Shown here one piece after another: positions 45,839-55,426 of a DNA stretch of 64,000 nucleotides. The position numbers and the translations under genes were made by a program. The notes below the pieces were generated by a model. The model worked only from the letters and a program-made list of their open reading frames with translations, was not told the origin of the DNA and searched no databases. How positions within the stretch are numbered: the first letter of the stretch is position 1; each line of letters opens with the position of its first letter. Source of the stretch: Pantoea latae (GTDB taxonomy: Bacteria > Pseudomonadota > Gammaproteobacteria > Enterobacterales > Enterobacteriaceae); assembly GCF_002077695.1 (NCBI RefSeq), contig NZ_MWUE01000006.1:1-64000 (forward strand), given 5' to 3'.

Positions 45839-47346
45839 CGCTGGAGTGGCAACGGGCGGCAGCGGTCGCCGAAGAGATTGTGCAGGGCTGGCGCCAGCCC
45901 GACGCGCCGGGCGGCGCGATGGTGCTGTTCGACGCGCGTCAGGTGCAGTCGACGCACTGCGCCGGGCTGGCGGACCTGGCGCAGCAGACGCCGTTTAGCC
46001 TCGACAGCGTGGTGCGCTTCGCGTCGATGACCAAACACCTTTTTGCGGCGCTGGCGACCGGGCCGGGACGCCGTTATCTGTCGCCTGACGACCGGCTGGT
46101 GGATCACCTGCCGCAGCTGCGCGGCGCTAACGGGCAGGTAACCGTCGGTCAGGCGCTGGATATGTCGAGCGGGCTGCCGGATCTGCGCGAAACGCTGTCG
46201 CTGATCGGCCTGTCGGTCTACAACGCCACGACGGACGCCGATCTGCTGGCGTTTATCGCCGCAGAGGGCGAGCTGAACTACCTGCCCGGCAGCGAAGTCT
46301 CCTATACCAACACCGGCTACCGGCTGGTGGAGGAGGCGCTCAAAGCCAAAGGGGTGCGTTTCGACGCGCTGCTGCAGCAATATATTTGCCAGCCGCTCGA
46401 TATCAGCCTGACCGCGCCGGAAACCTGGTTCGACGTGGTGCCCGGCCTGGCGCCAGGCTACTGGTTCGACGGCAGCCGCTGGCGGCTCGCCAGCGCCGGC
46501 CTGCATCTTTCCGCCTCCGGCAGCGTCACCGGCAGCCTGCGCCATCTGACGCGCTGGCTACAGGCGTTGCTGAGCGACAGCGGCCCCGGCGCGGGCGTGC
46601 TGCAGCGCCTCAGCGCGCCGCGCACCCTGGCGGACGGGCGCGTCAGCGGCTACGGGCTAGGCCTGGCCAGCAGCCAGATCGGCACCCAGACGCTGTTTGG
46701 CCACGGCGGGTCGCACGCGGGCTACAAGAGCTATTTTCTGCTGCATCCCGAGCGCCATGCTGGCGTGGCGCTGGTGGCGAACCGTGAGGATATCGCCACC
46801 TCGGAAAGCGCGCTGCGCGTGATGGCGGCGCTGCTCAACCGCACGCTGCCGGAGAAGGGGCACGATCTGGCGCCCGGCCTCTATGTTGGGGAGCAAGAGG
46901 CGGAGTGGCTGGAGATCGGCGGCGACGCGGCGACCTGGCTCGGCGCGAGCGAAACCCTGTGGCGCGGCGACGCGCACGGCGACGCGCGATCGCTCTCCAG
47001 CACCTTGCCGCTGCGCCTGCGTCATGACGGCGCCGCCATTGTCGGCGAAATCGGCCATGCGCCGCGCCGCTTTGTGCCGGCGCAGCCCGACAGCGCCAGC
47101 CTGCAGGCGATGCAAGGGCGCTGGTTCCTGCCGCAGTGGCGCAGCGAACTGGAGATCGTGGGCGAGAGGCTCACAATGGGCATCGGCCCGGCGGCGCTGG
47201 TCGCCAGGCTACAGTCGCTGGGCGGCGACCGCGTGCTGGCGACGGCGCAGGATGGGCCGTGGCAGAAACGCTTTATGCTACAGCGCAGAGGAGACGAGCT
47301 GCGATTAGTGCTTAACCGCAGCCGCGTGGTGCGGTTTACGCGATAA
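45835..47346 (+). CDS. Serine hydrolase of the beta-lactamase/D-aminopeptidase (S12) family
   Basis: The 503-aa protein has the S12 active-site set: S64-M-T-K67, YTNTGY near 160 and HGGSHAG near 290. The extra C-terminal part (about residues 340-503) is beta-rich, like the added domains of the bacterial D-aminopeptidase DAP, and the total length is near that of DAP. No signal peptide is seen, so it should act on imported peptides. Coupled to the importer by a 4-base overlap; its 3' end overlaps the convergent FAH gene by 11 bases. Confidence 0.82.
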   Translation: MTLEWQRAAAVAEEIVQGWRQPDAPGGAMVLFDARQVQSTHCAGLADLAQQTPFSLDSVVRFASMTKHLFAALATGPGRRYLSPDDRLVDHLPQLRGANGQVTVGQALDMSSGLPDLRETLSLIGLSVYNATTDADLLAFIAAEGELNYLPGSEVSYTNTGYRLVEEALKAKGVRFDALLQQYICQPLDISLTAPETWFDVVPGLAPGYWFDGSRWRLASAGLHLSASGSVTGSLRHLTRWLQALLSDSGPGAGVLQRLSAPRTLADGRVSGYGLGLASSQIGTQTLFGHGGSHAGYKSYFLLHPERHAGVALVANREDIATSESALRVMAALLNRTLPEKGHDLAPGLYVGEQEAEWLEIGGDAATWLGASETLWRGDAHGDARSLSSTLPLRLRHDGAAIVGEIGHAPRRFVPAQPDSASLQAMQGRWFLPQWRSELEIVGERLTMGIGPAALVARLQSLGGDRVLATAQDGPWQKRFMLQRRGDELRLVLNRSRVVRFTR

Positions 47347-48172
47347 CGTTGCGCAGCCTGCCGATCTTTTCAATCTCCACTTCCACCACGTCGCCGCTGA
47401 ACATAAACAGCGGCGGGGTGCGTTTTTTCCCCACGCCCCCTGGCGAACCGGTAAAAATGACGTCGCCCGGCGAGAGCGGACTAAAAGCAGAGATATATTC
47501 AATAATATTCGCCACCTTGTGCACCATGCTGCCGGTGGTGTCGTTCTGCACTTCGCGTCCGTTGAGGAAGGTTTTGATCGCCAGCGCCTGCGGATCGCCA
47601 ATCGTCTCAGCGAGGGTCATCCAGGGGCCAAAACCGCCGGTCTGCGGCCAGTTTTTCCCGGCGGTGAACCAGGTAAACTGCATATCGCGCACCGTGGCGT
47701 CCATAAAGCAGCTGTAGCCCGCCACGTAGTCCAGCGCCTCGTCGGCTTTCACCTGATGCGCCGGTTTGCCGATGATCACCGCCAGCTCGCCTTCGTAGTC
47801 GAACTCGCTGGTAGAAGCGGGCTTCATCAGCGGCTGGCCATGACCGGTCAGAGAGTCGGCGAAACGGATAAACAGCGTCGGCGCGCTCTGGGTTTCGGCA
47901 AACTCTTTACGCTTATCGGCGTAGTTCATGCCGACGCAAAAGACCTTGCCCGGATTGTCAATTACCGGCAGAAAGCGCAGCGCGTCGAACGCGTAGTCGG
48001 CGGGCAGATCGCGAAACGCCGCGAGATCCGCCAGAGAGGAGCGCTGCAAAAAGGTTTTCAGATCCGGGCACTGAGCGCCCATGCGCGTGCCGACATCCAC
48101 CACGCCGTTTTCTTTGACGATGCCGAAACTTTTTATGCCCTGGTCTGGAAGATAAAAACTGCAAAGCTGCAT
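47336..48172 (-). CDS. Fumarylacetoacetate hydrolase-family protein
   Basis: The 278-aa enzyme has the FAH-fold motifs: KVFCVGMNYADKRKEF, the metal-binding acid cluster FDYEGELAVIIG, GYSCFMDATVRDMQ, KNWPQTGGFGPWM and DVIFTGSPGGVG. Such enzymes act on 2-keto acid or acylpyruvate-type compounds with Mg2+. It has a start at 48172 without an obvious strong ribosome-binding site. It lies between the two peptide operons; if it belongs to them it may handle a keto acid from deamination. Confidence 0.82.
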   Translation of the reverse strand: MQLCSFYLPDQGIKSFGIVKENGVVDVGTRMGAQCPDLKTFLQRSSLADLAAFRDLPADYAFDALRFLPVIDNPGKVFCVGMNYADKRKEFAETQSAPTLFIRFADSLTGHGQPLMKPASTSEFDYEGELAVIIGKPAHQVKADEALDYVAGYSCFMDATVRDMQFTWFTAGKNWPQTGGFGPWMTLAETIGDPQALAIKTFLNGREVQNDTTGSMVHKVANIIEYISAFSPLSPGDVIFTGSPGGVGKKRTPPLFMFSGDVVEVEIEKIGRLRNVIA

Positions 48173-48265
48173 TACTGCCTCGTTGTTATCGATAAATTCG
48201 CGCGCAGGTTAGCAAAAGATGAGATGAAAATCGTACAAACTTCCGCTCATCCGATGACATAGCGT

Positions 48266-49087
48266 TTAATTTTGTGTCGACGCCAGATAAGAAAAGGCGC
48301 TGAGCAGGCTGACCAGCGTCGCCATGCGCTCGCTCTGATAGCCGACCGTGACGGCGTCGAGACGCGCGACGCCGGGGATCAGCGAGAAGAGATCCGCCAG
48401 CACCGGTTTGCTCGCCTGCAGCCTCAGCCGATAAGGTGGGCGAAGCGCGGCGTCGCACGCGCCCGGCGCGCGCGCCACCGCACGCTCCGCCGCCTGCCGA
48501 ATGCGCTGGCGCGCCGCTTCTGGACTGAGCGACTCGGCGCTGGTGTGGGAAATCGCGCGCTTTACGCAGACATAGTCCGCGTCGGGGTGGCGCTCGGCGA
48601 TCCACTGCTGCAGGCAGTCGTCGCCGCTCACCAGCCACAGCGGCGTGCCCTGCTCCGCTGCCGCTGCCGCGTAAATATCGCTTTCGCCCACCACCCGATC
48701 GTTGATAAGGATGCGCCAGAAGGCGCGGCCGTTGATGGTGTGCGCCAGCACGCCGTGCTCGCCCGCCGCGCTGTGATAGCCGATCAGCATCAGCCCGTCG
48801 AAGCGCTGCTGCTCCAGTCCCTCAACCATTGAGAGCGCGCGCGGTTTGCCCTGCACCAGACGCGCGCGCGCATCTATCTGCGCGGCGCGCAGATTGGTCA
48901 TCTGCGCATGGCTGTCGGCGACAACGACGTCGGTCGCGCCGGCGGCAAAGGCGCCGTCGATGGCGGCGTTAACCTCCTGCTCCATCAGCTCGCGCGCCAG
49001 CTGCCAGTCGGCGTGGCCGGGCGTGCACTGTTCCGGGCGCATTACACCCGCGACGCCTTCGATATCGGCGGAGATAAATATTTTCAC
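48266..49087 (-). CDS. D-aminopeptidase DppA (M55 family)
   Basis: The 273-aa M55 peptidase starts KIFISADIEGVAGV with metal ligands D8 and E10; H60 (VVADSHAQM) and H105 (MLIGYHSAAG) complete the binuclear zinc site. M55 enzymes release N-terminal D-amino acids from short peptides, the best known from D-Ala-D-Ala. The start is GTG at 49087 with GGAG 8 bases upstream, overlapping the DmpA-like stop by 4 bases. It is the last gene of the eight-gene operon. Confidence 0.88.
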   Translation of the reverse strand: MKIFISADIEGVAGVMRPEQCTPGHADWQLARELMEQEVNAAIDGAFAAGATDVVVADSHAQMTNLRAAQIDARARLVQGKPRALSMVEGLEQQRFDGLMLIGYHSAAGEHGVLAHTINGRAFWRILINDRVVGESDIYAAAAAEQGTPLWLVSGDDCLQQWIAERHPDADYVCVKRAISHTSAESLSPEAARQRIRQAAERAVARAPGACDAALRPPYRLRLQASKPVLADLFSLIPGVARLDAVTVGYQSERMATLVSLLSAFSYLASTQN

Positions 49088-50136
49088 GGTGTGACTCCTG
49101 CAAGGCGGTCCAGCACATCGCTGAGCGCCGGACGATGGTGGCCGCGAAAGCCGGTAACGGACTCTGCGCTGAGCAGCGCGTCGAGCACCGCGTGTTCGGT
49201 GGCGTCGGCTGCCGCCGACAGCAGCGGCTCCAGCGCGGCATCCTGCGGCGGCTGCGGCGCTGGCTGCGTGGAGAAGGCCACCGCGATGTCGCCGGAGCCG
49301 TGTCCCCAGTAGCTGCCAAGCCGCCCCAGACCGGCGCCGGCGCGCTTCGCCACGCGCGTCAGCTGGCGCGCGTCGAGCGGCGCGTCGGTCGCCATAATAA
49401 TAATGATGGAGCCGGCGTCGCGCTGCGGCGTCAGCGACGGCAGCAGCGGCGCGATCTGCTCGCCAAGCCGCACGCCGTCCAGCGTCAGCGCCTCCAGCGC
49501 GCCGAAGTTCGCCAGCACCAGCACCCCCAGCGTGGCGTTAAGCGACGCAATGCGGCGCGAGGCGCTGCCGATGCCGCCTTTCAGGCTAAAGCAGCTCATG
49601 CCGCGTCCTGCGCCGACGCTGCCGCGCGCGAACGCGACGTCGGCGCTGTCGAGCGCCGCCTGCGCCATCGCTTCGGTGATCGCCATCGCCTGAATATCGT
49701 TGAGCCAGCCGTCGTTGCACTCCAGCGCCAGCGGGTTGACCGTGGGCAGCTCGCGTCCCAGCTCAGGGTTGGCGCGGATAGCCGCGCGCGCCAGGGTGGT
49801 GAACAGCGTGCCGACCGCCAGCGTGTTGCTGAGCAGGATCGGCGTCTGCAGCACGCCCAGCTCCGTAACCTGCACCAGCCCGACCGGCTTCGCGAAGCCG
49901 TTGAACACCGCCGCGCCGCACGGCAACGGCTGGGCGAAAAGATTCTCGCCCGGCGGCACCACCGCCGTGACGCCGGTCTGCTGCTCATCCTTGTCCAGCG
50001 TGTAGTGACCGACGCGCACGCCCGGCACGTCGCTGATGCCGTTGGTCGGCCCGCAGACGCCGCGCGGCTGGCCCAGCCGGCGCGTGGCGCGCCAGCGCTG
50101 CAGCAACAGGTCGCGCTGCTGTTGTTGAAAGTCCAT
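49084..50136 (-). CDS. P1-family (DmpA-type) aminopeptidase/D-esterase
   Basis: The 350-aa protein has the P1/DmpA pattern, in particular the self-cleavage site G242-S243 in DAGSIIIIMATDAPL, where the released Ser becomes the N-terminal nucleophile. DmpA of Ochrobactrum splits L- and D-amino acid esters and peptides at the equivalent Gly-Ser. It also has GISDVPGVRVGH and GSVGAGRGMSCFSLKGGIG. Sits 2 bases after the permease gene and overlaps the M55 gene. Confidence 0.88.
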   Translation of the reverse strand: MDFQQQQRDLLLQRWRATRRLGQPRGVCGPTNGISDVPGVRVGHYTLDKDEQQTGVTAVVPPGENLFAQPLPCGAAVFNGFAKPVGLVQVTELGVLQTPILLSNTLAVGTLFTTLARAAIRANPELGRELPTVNPLALECNDGWLNDIQAMAITEAMAQAALDSADVAFARGSVGAGRGMSCFSLKGGIGSASRRIASLNATLGVLVLANFGALEALTLDGVRLGEQIAPLLPSLTPQRDAGSIIIIMATDAPLDARQLTRVAKRAGAGLGRLGSYWGHGSGDIAVAFSTQPAPQPPQDAALEPLLSAAADATEHAVLDALLSAESVTGFRGHHRPALSDVLDRLAGVTP

Positions 50137-50138
50137 CT

Positions 50139-51023
50139 TTAGCTCTTTAGTTTAGGGTCCAGCGTATCGCGTAGCGCATCGCCCAGCAGGTTGAACGCCA
50201 GCACCGTCATAAAAATCGCCAGGCCGGGAAACACGCTGACGTGCCACAGGCCCGCCATCATCATGCTGCGGCTCATGGCAAGAATATTGCCCCACTCCGG
50301 CACATCCGGCTCCGGGCCGAGGCCGATAAAGCTCAGCCCGGCGGCGGTGAGGATACTGGTGCCGATGCGCATGGTGAAGTAGATGATCACGTTCGGCAGC
50401 GTGCCGGGAAGAATATGGCGCAGCAGGATCACCCGATCCGGCGCGCCAGCGCAGCGCACCGCGTCAACCCAGGCGGCCTGCTTCAGCGACAGCGTCGAGG
50501 CGCGCACGATGCGCGCGAAGACCGGCACGCTGAACACCGCCACCGCGATAATCACGTTGTTGAGGCCGGGCCCGAGTATCGCCACTACCGCAATCGCCAG
50601 CAGCATGCCGGGAAAGGCGAAGAGCACGTCGCAGCCGCGCATAATCAGCATATCGACCCAGCGGCCGTAGTAGCCCGCCAGCAGGCCGAGCACGATGCCG
50701 ACCAGCATGCCGAGCGTCACCGACACCACGCCGACGTAGAGCGAGATACGCGCGCCGTAGATCACGCGGCTCAGCACGTCGCGCCCGAGGTCGTCCGTGC
50801 CCATCCAGTGCGCGCCAGATGGCGGCGCGGAGAGCGCCGTCCAGTCTGGCGCCATCGGATCCCAGGGCGCCAGCCAGGGCGCGAAAAGGGCAACCAGCAG
50901 CAGCAGCAGCACGAAGCCGCCTGACGCCAGCGCCAGCGGATTGCGCACAAAGGCGTGCAGAAAGTCGCGCCACGGCGAGCGGATCGCGGCGCGGTCGCCG
51001 GTAGTGAGCGTCTGCTGGCTCAT
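50139..51023 (-). CDS. Peptide/glutathione-type ABC permease (DppC/GsiD-like)
   Basis: The 294-aa permease has six helices, PWDPMAPDWTALSAPPSGAHWMGTDDLGRDV (in one run), and the EAA loop LKQAAWVDAVRCAGAPDRVI. It overlaps the partner permease by 4 bases and is followed closely by the DmpA-like gene. With the GsiC-like subunit it forms the second importer channel. Confidence 0.86.
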   Translation of the reverse strand: MSQQTLTTGDRAAIRSPWRDFLHAFVRNPLALASGGFVLLLLLVALFAPWLAPWDPMAPDWTALSAPPSGAHWMGTDDLGRDVLSRVIYGARISLYVGVVSVTLGMLVGIVLGLLAGYYGRWVDMLIMRGCDVLFAFPGMLLAIAVVAILGPGLNNVIIAVAVFSVPVFARIVRASTLSLKQAAWVDAVRCAGAPDRVILLRHILPGTLPNVIIYFTMRIGTSILTAAGLSFIGLGPEPDVPEWGNILAMSRSMMMAGLWHVSVFPGLAIFMTVLAFNLLGDALRDTLDPKLKS

Positions 51024-51952
51024 TTGGCCCCCTGACTGAGACGAATGGCCGGATTCACCACCGCGTAGAGCAGATCCACCAGCAGGTTGATAAGGATAAA
51101 TTCAAACACGAACAGCATCACCAGCGCCTGAATCACCGGCTGGTCCTGCGCCTTGATTGATTCAATCAGCAGCCAGCCCAGGCCGGGCCAGTTGAAGACG
51201 CTCTCCACCACAATAGAGCCGCCGAGCAGAAAGCCGAACTGCAATCCCAGCATGGTGATCACCGGGATCAGCGCGTTGCGCATCACATGTTTCCAGGTGA
51301 CGCGCGCGGCGCGCAGCCCTTTGGCGCGCGCGGTGCGCACATAATCCTCCTGCGCCACCTCAAGAAACGCCGAGCGGGTAAAGCGCGCCATTACCGCCGC
51401 GACCGACGAGCCAAGCGTGATGGCGGGCAGGATGATATCGGCGGGCTGGTTGAAGCCGCTGACCGAAAAGAGGCCGAACGGCATGGCGACGAACTGGATC
51501 AGCAGCAGGCCGAGCCAGAACGCCGGCATCGAAATGCCGCCGACCGCGGCGCTCATCAGCGTCCAGTCCAGCCAGCCGCCGCGCCGCAGCGCCGCGGCGA
51601 CGCCCAGCGCCAGCCCCAGCGTTACCGACCAGGCGAACCCCGCCAGCGCCAGCCACAGCGTCGGCATAAAGCCTTTGCGGATCACCTCCCGCACCGGCTG
51701 CTGGGTGCGGTAGGTGACGCCCAAATCGCCGCGCAGCATACCGCCCAGCCAGTTAACATACTGCTGCGGCAGCGGATCGTTCAGGCCGAGATGCTGACGC
51801 GCCGCCTCGACCGCCTCGATCGGCGCGTCAGGCCCGGCGTAGATGCGCGCCGGATCGCCGGGCAGCAGCTTGATAAAGCCGAACACCAGCAGCGAAACCA
51901 CCAGCAGCACCGGGATCATCTCCAGCAGTCGACGCAGAATGTATGCGAACAT
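51020..51952 (-). CDS. Peptide/glutathione-type ABC permease (DppB/GsiC-like)
   Basis: The 310-aa permease starts MFAYILRRLLEMIPVLLVVS, followed by FIKLLPGDPARIYAGPDAPI, then the EAA loop VAQEDYVRTARAKGLRAARV and a C-terminal LLVDLLYAVVNPAIRL. This is the OppB/GsiC profile. It lies 30 bases after the binding-protein gene. Confidence 0.87.
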   Translation of the reverse strand: MFAYILRRLLEMIPVLLVVSLLVFGFIKLLPGDPARIYAGPDAPIEAVEAARQHLGLNDPLPQQYVNWLGGMLRGDLGVTYRTQQPVREVIRKGFMPTLWLALAGFAWSVTLGLALGVAAALRRGGWLDWTLMSAAVGGISMPAFWLGLLLIQFVAMPFGLFSVSGFNQPADIILPAITLGSSVAAVMARFTRSAFLEVAQEDYVRTARAKGLRAARVTWKHVMRNALIPVITMLGLQFGFLLGGSIVVESVFNWPGLGWLLIESIKAQDQPVIQALVMLFVFEFILINLLVDLLYAVVNPAIRLSQGAK

Positions 51953-51982
51953 AGCCTTCCTTTTTTGCAGAGCCGACAGGCG

Positions 51983-53518
51983 TTATTTGAAAATCGCCTG
52001 GTTAAAAAGCAGATTACCGTCGGGCAGCATCGAGACGCCGCTCAGCGTTTTCGTTTTGCCGACCAGGTTGTCTGGCGTGCCGAGAAAGGCGATGGGCGCC
52101 TCTTGCCACAGCAGGCGCTGCGCCTCGGCGTAGGCCGCCGCGCGCTTCGCCGGTTCGGCGGTCGCCAGGCCGCCGGCAATCGCTTTATCCACCGCCGGAT
52201 TGCTGTAGTAGGAGACGTTGTAAGAGGTCGGCACCCAGGATTCGCTGGCGAACAGCGGACGCAGCGCCCAGTCGGCGTCGCCGGTCGAGGTGGACCAGCC
52301 GCCGTAGTAAAGATCGTACTCGGCCTGTTTCGGATCCTTTACGCCCCACAGTCTGGCGTTGCGCGTACCGGAATCCATCGGTGTCACGGTCACGCGGATG
52401 CCGACCGACGCCAGCTGCGCCTTGAGAAACTGCGCGGCGCGGACGCTGGCGGTGGCGTTGGTGCACCAGAGCTTGAGATCGAGCCCGTCCGCATAGCCCG
52501 CCGCTTTCAGCAGCGCCTTCGCCTCTTCCGGCGCGTAGCGATAGTTCGGCTCGCTCTGCTTCTGGTAGAACTGCACGCCGCTCGGGATCGCCGACGTGGC
52601 GGGCGCGCCCATGCCGGCAAAGCCCACTTTCAGCCACAGCTCGCGGTTGATGGCGTAGTTGATCGCCTGGCGCACGCGCCTGTCCGCCAGCGGCTTGTGC
52701 TGGGTGTTGATCGCCATGTAGTAGAGATAGATGCTGGGATCGCGCTGGATCGCCAGCCGGCTGTCGCTCTGCACCGCGGCGACGAGATCGGACGGCAGCG
52801 GATAGATGGCGTCTACCTGGCCCGACTTCAGCGCCGCGACGCGCGTGGCGTCTTCCGGGCTGGGCGAGAAGATCACCCGGTCCACCTTCGGCCAGCCCTT
52901 GTTCCAGTAGCCGCTGAATTTCGTCAGCGTTACCGCCTTGCCCGGCTGCCAGTCGACAAAGCTAAACGGACCGGTGCCGACCGGATGCAGGCGCAGCTGC
53001 GCCTCGTCGGGAAAAGCCTTCAGCACCGCTGGGCTCCACATCACCGCCGAGGGGTGCGCCAGGGTGTTGATAAAGGCGCCGAAGGATTCGCTGAGATCGA
53101 TTTGCACTTTATTGGGCGCCAGCACCGTAACGCTTTTGATCATGCGGTAAAGGCTGTTGCGCTTTAGCCCCTTTTTCTGGTCGGCGAGCCGCTCGAGGTT
53201 GGCCTTCACCGCGTCGGCGTCAAAAGGCGTGCCGTCCTGAAAGGTCACGCCGTCGCGCAGAGTCAGGGTGAACTGCGTGGCGTTGTCGTTGCTGGTGTAG
53301 CCCGTCGCCAGCCAGGGCGTCAGGGTCATTTTGGCGTCGAACTGGAACAGGCGTTCAAAGATGCCGCTCAGCACCGAATAGCTGATGTTATCGGAGGTGT
53401 CATGCGGATCGAGGCCGGTGATATCGGCGTACATCGAAATACGCAGATCCTGCGCCTGCGCGACGCTGGCCAGAGAGAGCGCGAGGGCAAGAGAGGCGCG
53501 GCGGAATAGTGGCTTCAT
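51983..53518 (-). CDS. Peptide/glutathione-type ABC binding protein (GsiB-like)
   Basis: The 511-aa product has a Sec signal (KPLFRRASLALALSLASVAQAQ) and a family 5 binding-protein body: MYADITGLDPHDTSDNISYS, FQDGTPFDADAVKANLERL, DWALRPLFASE. Length and layout resemble E. coli GsiB, the glutathione-binding protein, but the operon's D-peptidases argue for another peptide ligand. Unlike the 40759 binding protein it uses a normal Sec leader. Confidence 0.86.
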   Translation of the reverse strand: MKPLFRRASLALALSLASVAQAQDLRISMYADITGLDPHDTSDNISYSVLSGIFERLFQFDAKMTLTPWLATGYTSNDNATQFTLTLRDGVTFQDGTPFDADAVKANLERLADQKKGLKRNSLYRMIKSVTVLAPNKVQIDLSESFGAFINTLAHPSAVMWSPAVLKAFPDEAQLRLHPVGTGPFSFVDWQPGKAVTLTKFSGYWNKGWPKVDRVIFSPSPEDATRVAALKSGQVDAIYPLPSDLVAAVQSDSRLAIQRDPSIYLYYMAINTQHKPLADRRVRQAINYAINRELWLKVGFAGMGAPATSAIPSGVQFYQKQSEPNYRYAPEEAKALLKAAGYADGLDLKLWCTNATASVRAAQFLKAQLASVGIRVTVTPMDSGTRNARLWGVKDPKQAEYDLYYGGWSTSTGDADWALRPLFASESWVPTSYNVSYYSNPAVDKAIAGGLATAEPAKRAAAYAEAQRLLWQEAPIAFLGTPDNLVGKTKTLSGVSMLPDGNLLFNQAIFK

Positions 53519-53549
53519 AAAGGCTCCTGGTATTGATGAGTAGGCGCAG

Positions 53550-55409
53550 TTAACGCGCGTCGGCCACCCAGTGACCGGGCGCGACCTGACGATAACGATG
53601 TTTACTGACCGTCTCTTTTACGCTGCGCACAGGCGACGGGATTTCACTCTCGTCAAACCGGCGTGCTGGACGGTTGAGCGGATCGACCACCGGCACCGAG
53701 GCCAGCAGGCGTTGCGTGTAGGGGTGCTGCGGCTGATTGAACACCGACTGTCGCGGTCCGATCTCGACGATCTGTCCGAGGTACATCACCGCGACGCGGT
53801 TGGCGATGCGCTCCACTACGGCCATGTCGTGCGAGATAAAAATCCACGCGACGCCGGTTTGCTGCTGCAAATCCATCATCAGGTTGATGACCTGCGCCTG
53901 AACCGACACGTCGAGCGCGGAGACCGCTTCATCGGCAATAATAATTTTGGGTTTCAGCGCCATGGCGCGGGCGATGGCGATGCGCTGCCGCTGGCCGCCG
54001 GAAAACTCATGGGGATAGCGTCGTGCGTGTTCCGGCAGCAGACCGACGCTCGCTAACAGCGCCTCGACCTGCGGCGTTGCTTCCTCAAGCGAGCGCACCA
54101 GTCCGTGCAACAGCAGCGGCTCCGCAATGGTAAAGCCGACGGTGAGCCGCGGGTTGAGCGAGGCGTAGGGATCCTGAAACACCATCTGGATTTCACGCCG
54201 CAGCGGCTGGAACTGCGCCTCTTTCAGGCTGGCAATCTCCCGGCCGGCGAACAGAATGCTGTCGGCGTCGCCGTCAACCAGCCGCATCAGGGCGCGGCCG
54301 GTGGTCGATTTGCCGCAGCCGCTTTCGCCGACGATCGCCAGGGTTTCCCCTGGCCAGAGGGCGAAGTCGATCTGCTCCACCGCATGCACGCGGTGCGTCA
54401 GCGCGGAGAAAATGCCGCTGCGAATGGGAAAGCGCACGCTCAGGCCGCGCACGTCGAGCAGCGGTTTCTCTTCGTAGCGGGCGGTGATATGCGGCTCCTC
54501 GGCCGGCGCGTCGCCGTGCAGCAGCGGAAAGCGCTGCGGCCAGCGCTGTTCGCGCATCTCTCCCGGCTTCGGCACCGCCGCCAGCAGCGCGCGGGTGTAG
54601 TCGTGCTGCGGCGCGGCGAAAATCGCCTCTACCGGCCCCTGTTCGACTACATGGCCGCGATACATCACCACCACGCGATCCGCCACCTCGGCGACGACGC
54701 CCATGTCATGCGTGATAAACAGCACCGCCATCTGCTTTTCCCGCTGCAGCTCGCGCAGAATATGCAGAATGCGCGCCTGCACCGTGACGTCGAGCGCGGT
54801 GGTCGGTTCGTCGGCAATCAGCAGCTCCGGATCGCACGCCAGCGCCTGGGCGATCATCACGCGCTGACGCATGCCGCCGGAGAGCGCGTGCGGAAAGCTT
54901 TTCATCACGCGATCGATGTCGGCGATGCGCACCTGACGCAGCAGCGACCGCGCGCGCGCCTGCGCTTCGGCGCCGGAGCAGATCTGGTGGTCGCGCAGCG
55001 CTTCCGTGAGCTGATCGCCCACGCGCAGCACCGGATTCAGCGAGGTCATCGGCTCCTGAAAAATCATCGCCATTTCGCGGCCGCGCAGCCTGCGCCGCTG
55101 CTCGTCGCTGAGCCGGCTGAGATCGCGCGTTTCGCCTGTGCGGTCGCGAAAGCGGATCGCGCCGCCGTCGATGCGCGCCGAGGCGGCCAGCAGCCCCATC
55201 ACCGCCAGCGAAGTGACCGATTTTCCCGAGCCGCTCTCGCCGACGACCGCCACGATTTCCCCTGGCTGAATGGCGAAGGAGACGTCGTGCAGCGCCTGAT
55301 GCACGCCGCTGCGTCCGCGAAAGCTGACGCTGAGATGCTCTATCGCCAGCACCGGCGCGCTGCTTGATCCGGCCACGCTGGCGTCGGACTGGCGAGAAAG
55401 GTCCGTCAT
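53550..55409 (-). CDS. Fused double ATPase of peptide ABC importer (GsiA-like)
   Basis: The 619-aa protein carries two complete ATPase modules. The first has GESGSGKS, MIFQEPMTSLNPVLRVG, LSGGMRQRVMIAQAL and LLIADEPTTALD. The second has GESGCGKS, MVFQDPYASLNPRLTVG, FSGGQRQRIAIARAM and IIIADEAVSALD. This is the GsiA arrangement. ATG at 55409 follows AAGGAG; open frame further upstream runs into the dgcA-like gene and is rejected. The importer thus needs a single ATPase gene, in contrast to the first importer with two. Confidence 0.9.
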   Translation of the reverse strand: MTDLSRQSDASVAGSSSAPVLAIEHLSVSFRGRSGVHQALHDVSFAIQPGEIVAVVGESGSGKSVTSLAVMGLLAASARIDGGAIRFRDRTGETRDLSRLSDEQRRRLRGREMAMIFQEPMTSLNPVLRVGDQLTEALRDHQICSGAEAQARARSLLRQVRIADIDRVMKSFPHALSGGMRQRVMIAQALACDPELLIADEPTTALDVTVQARILHILRELQREKQMAVLFITHDMGVVAEVADRVVVMYRGHVVEQGPVEAIFAAPQHDYTRALLAAVPKPGEMREQRWPQRFPLLHGDAPAEEPHITARYEEKPLLDVRGLSVRFPIRSGIFSALTHRVHAVEQIDFALWPGETLAIVGESGCGKSTTGRALMRLVDGDADSILFAGREIASLKEAQFQPLRREIQMVFQDPYASLNPRLTVGFTIAEPLLLHGLVRSLEEATPQVEALLASVGLLPEHARRYPHEFSGGQRQRIAIARAMALKPKIIIADEAVSALDVSVQAQVINLMMDLQQQTGVAWIFISHDMAVVERIANRVAVMYLGQIVEIGPRQSVFNQPQHPYTQRLLASVPVVDPLNRPARRFDESEIPSPVRSVKETVSKHRYRQVAPGHWVADAR

Positions 55410-55426
55410 CGTTGCTCCTTGTGCGT

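Noticed and set aside
51287..53167. A 626-codon plus-strand frame across the permease and binding-protein genes
   Set aside because: It spans two real genes on the minus strand and has the same low-complexity composition as other shadows.
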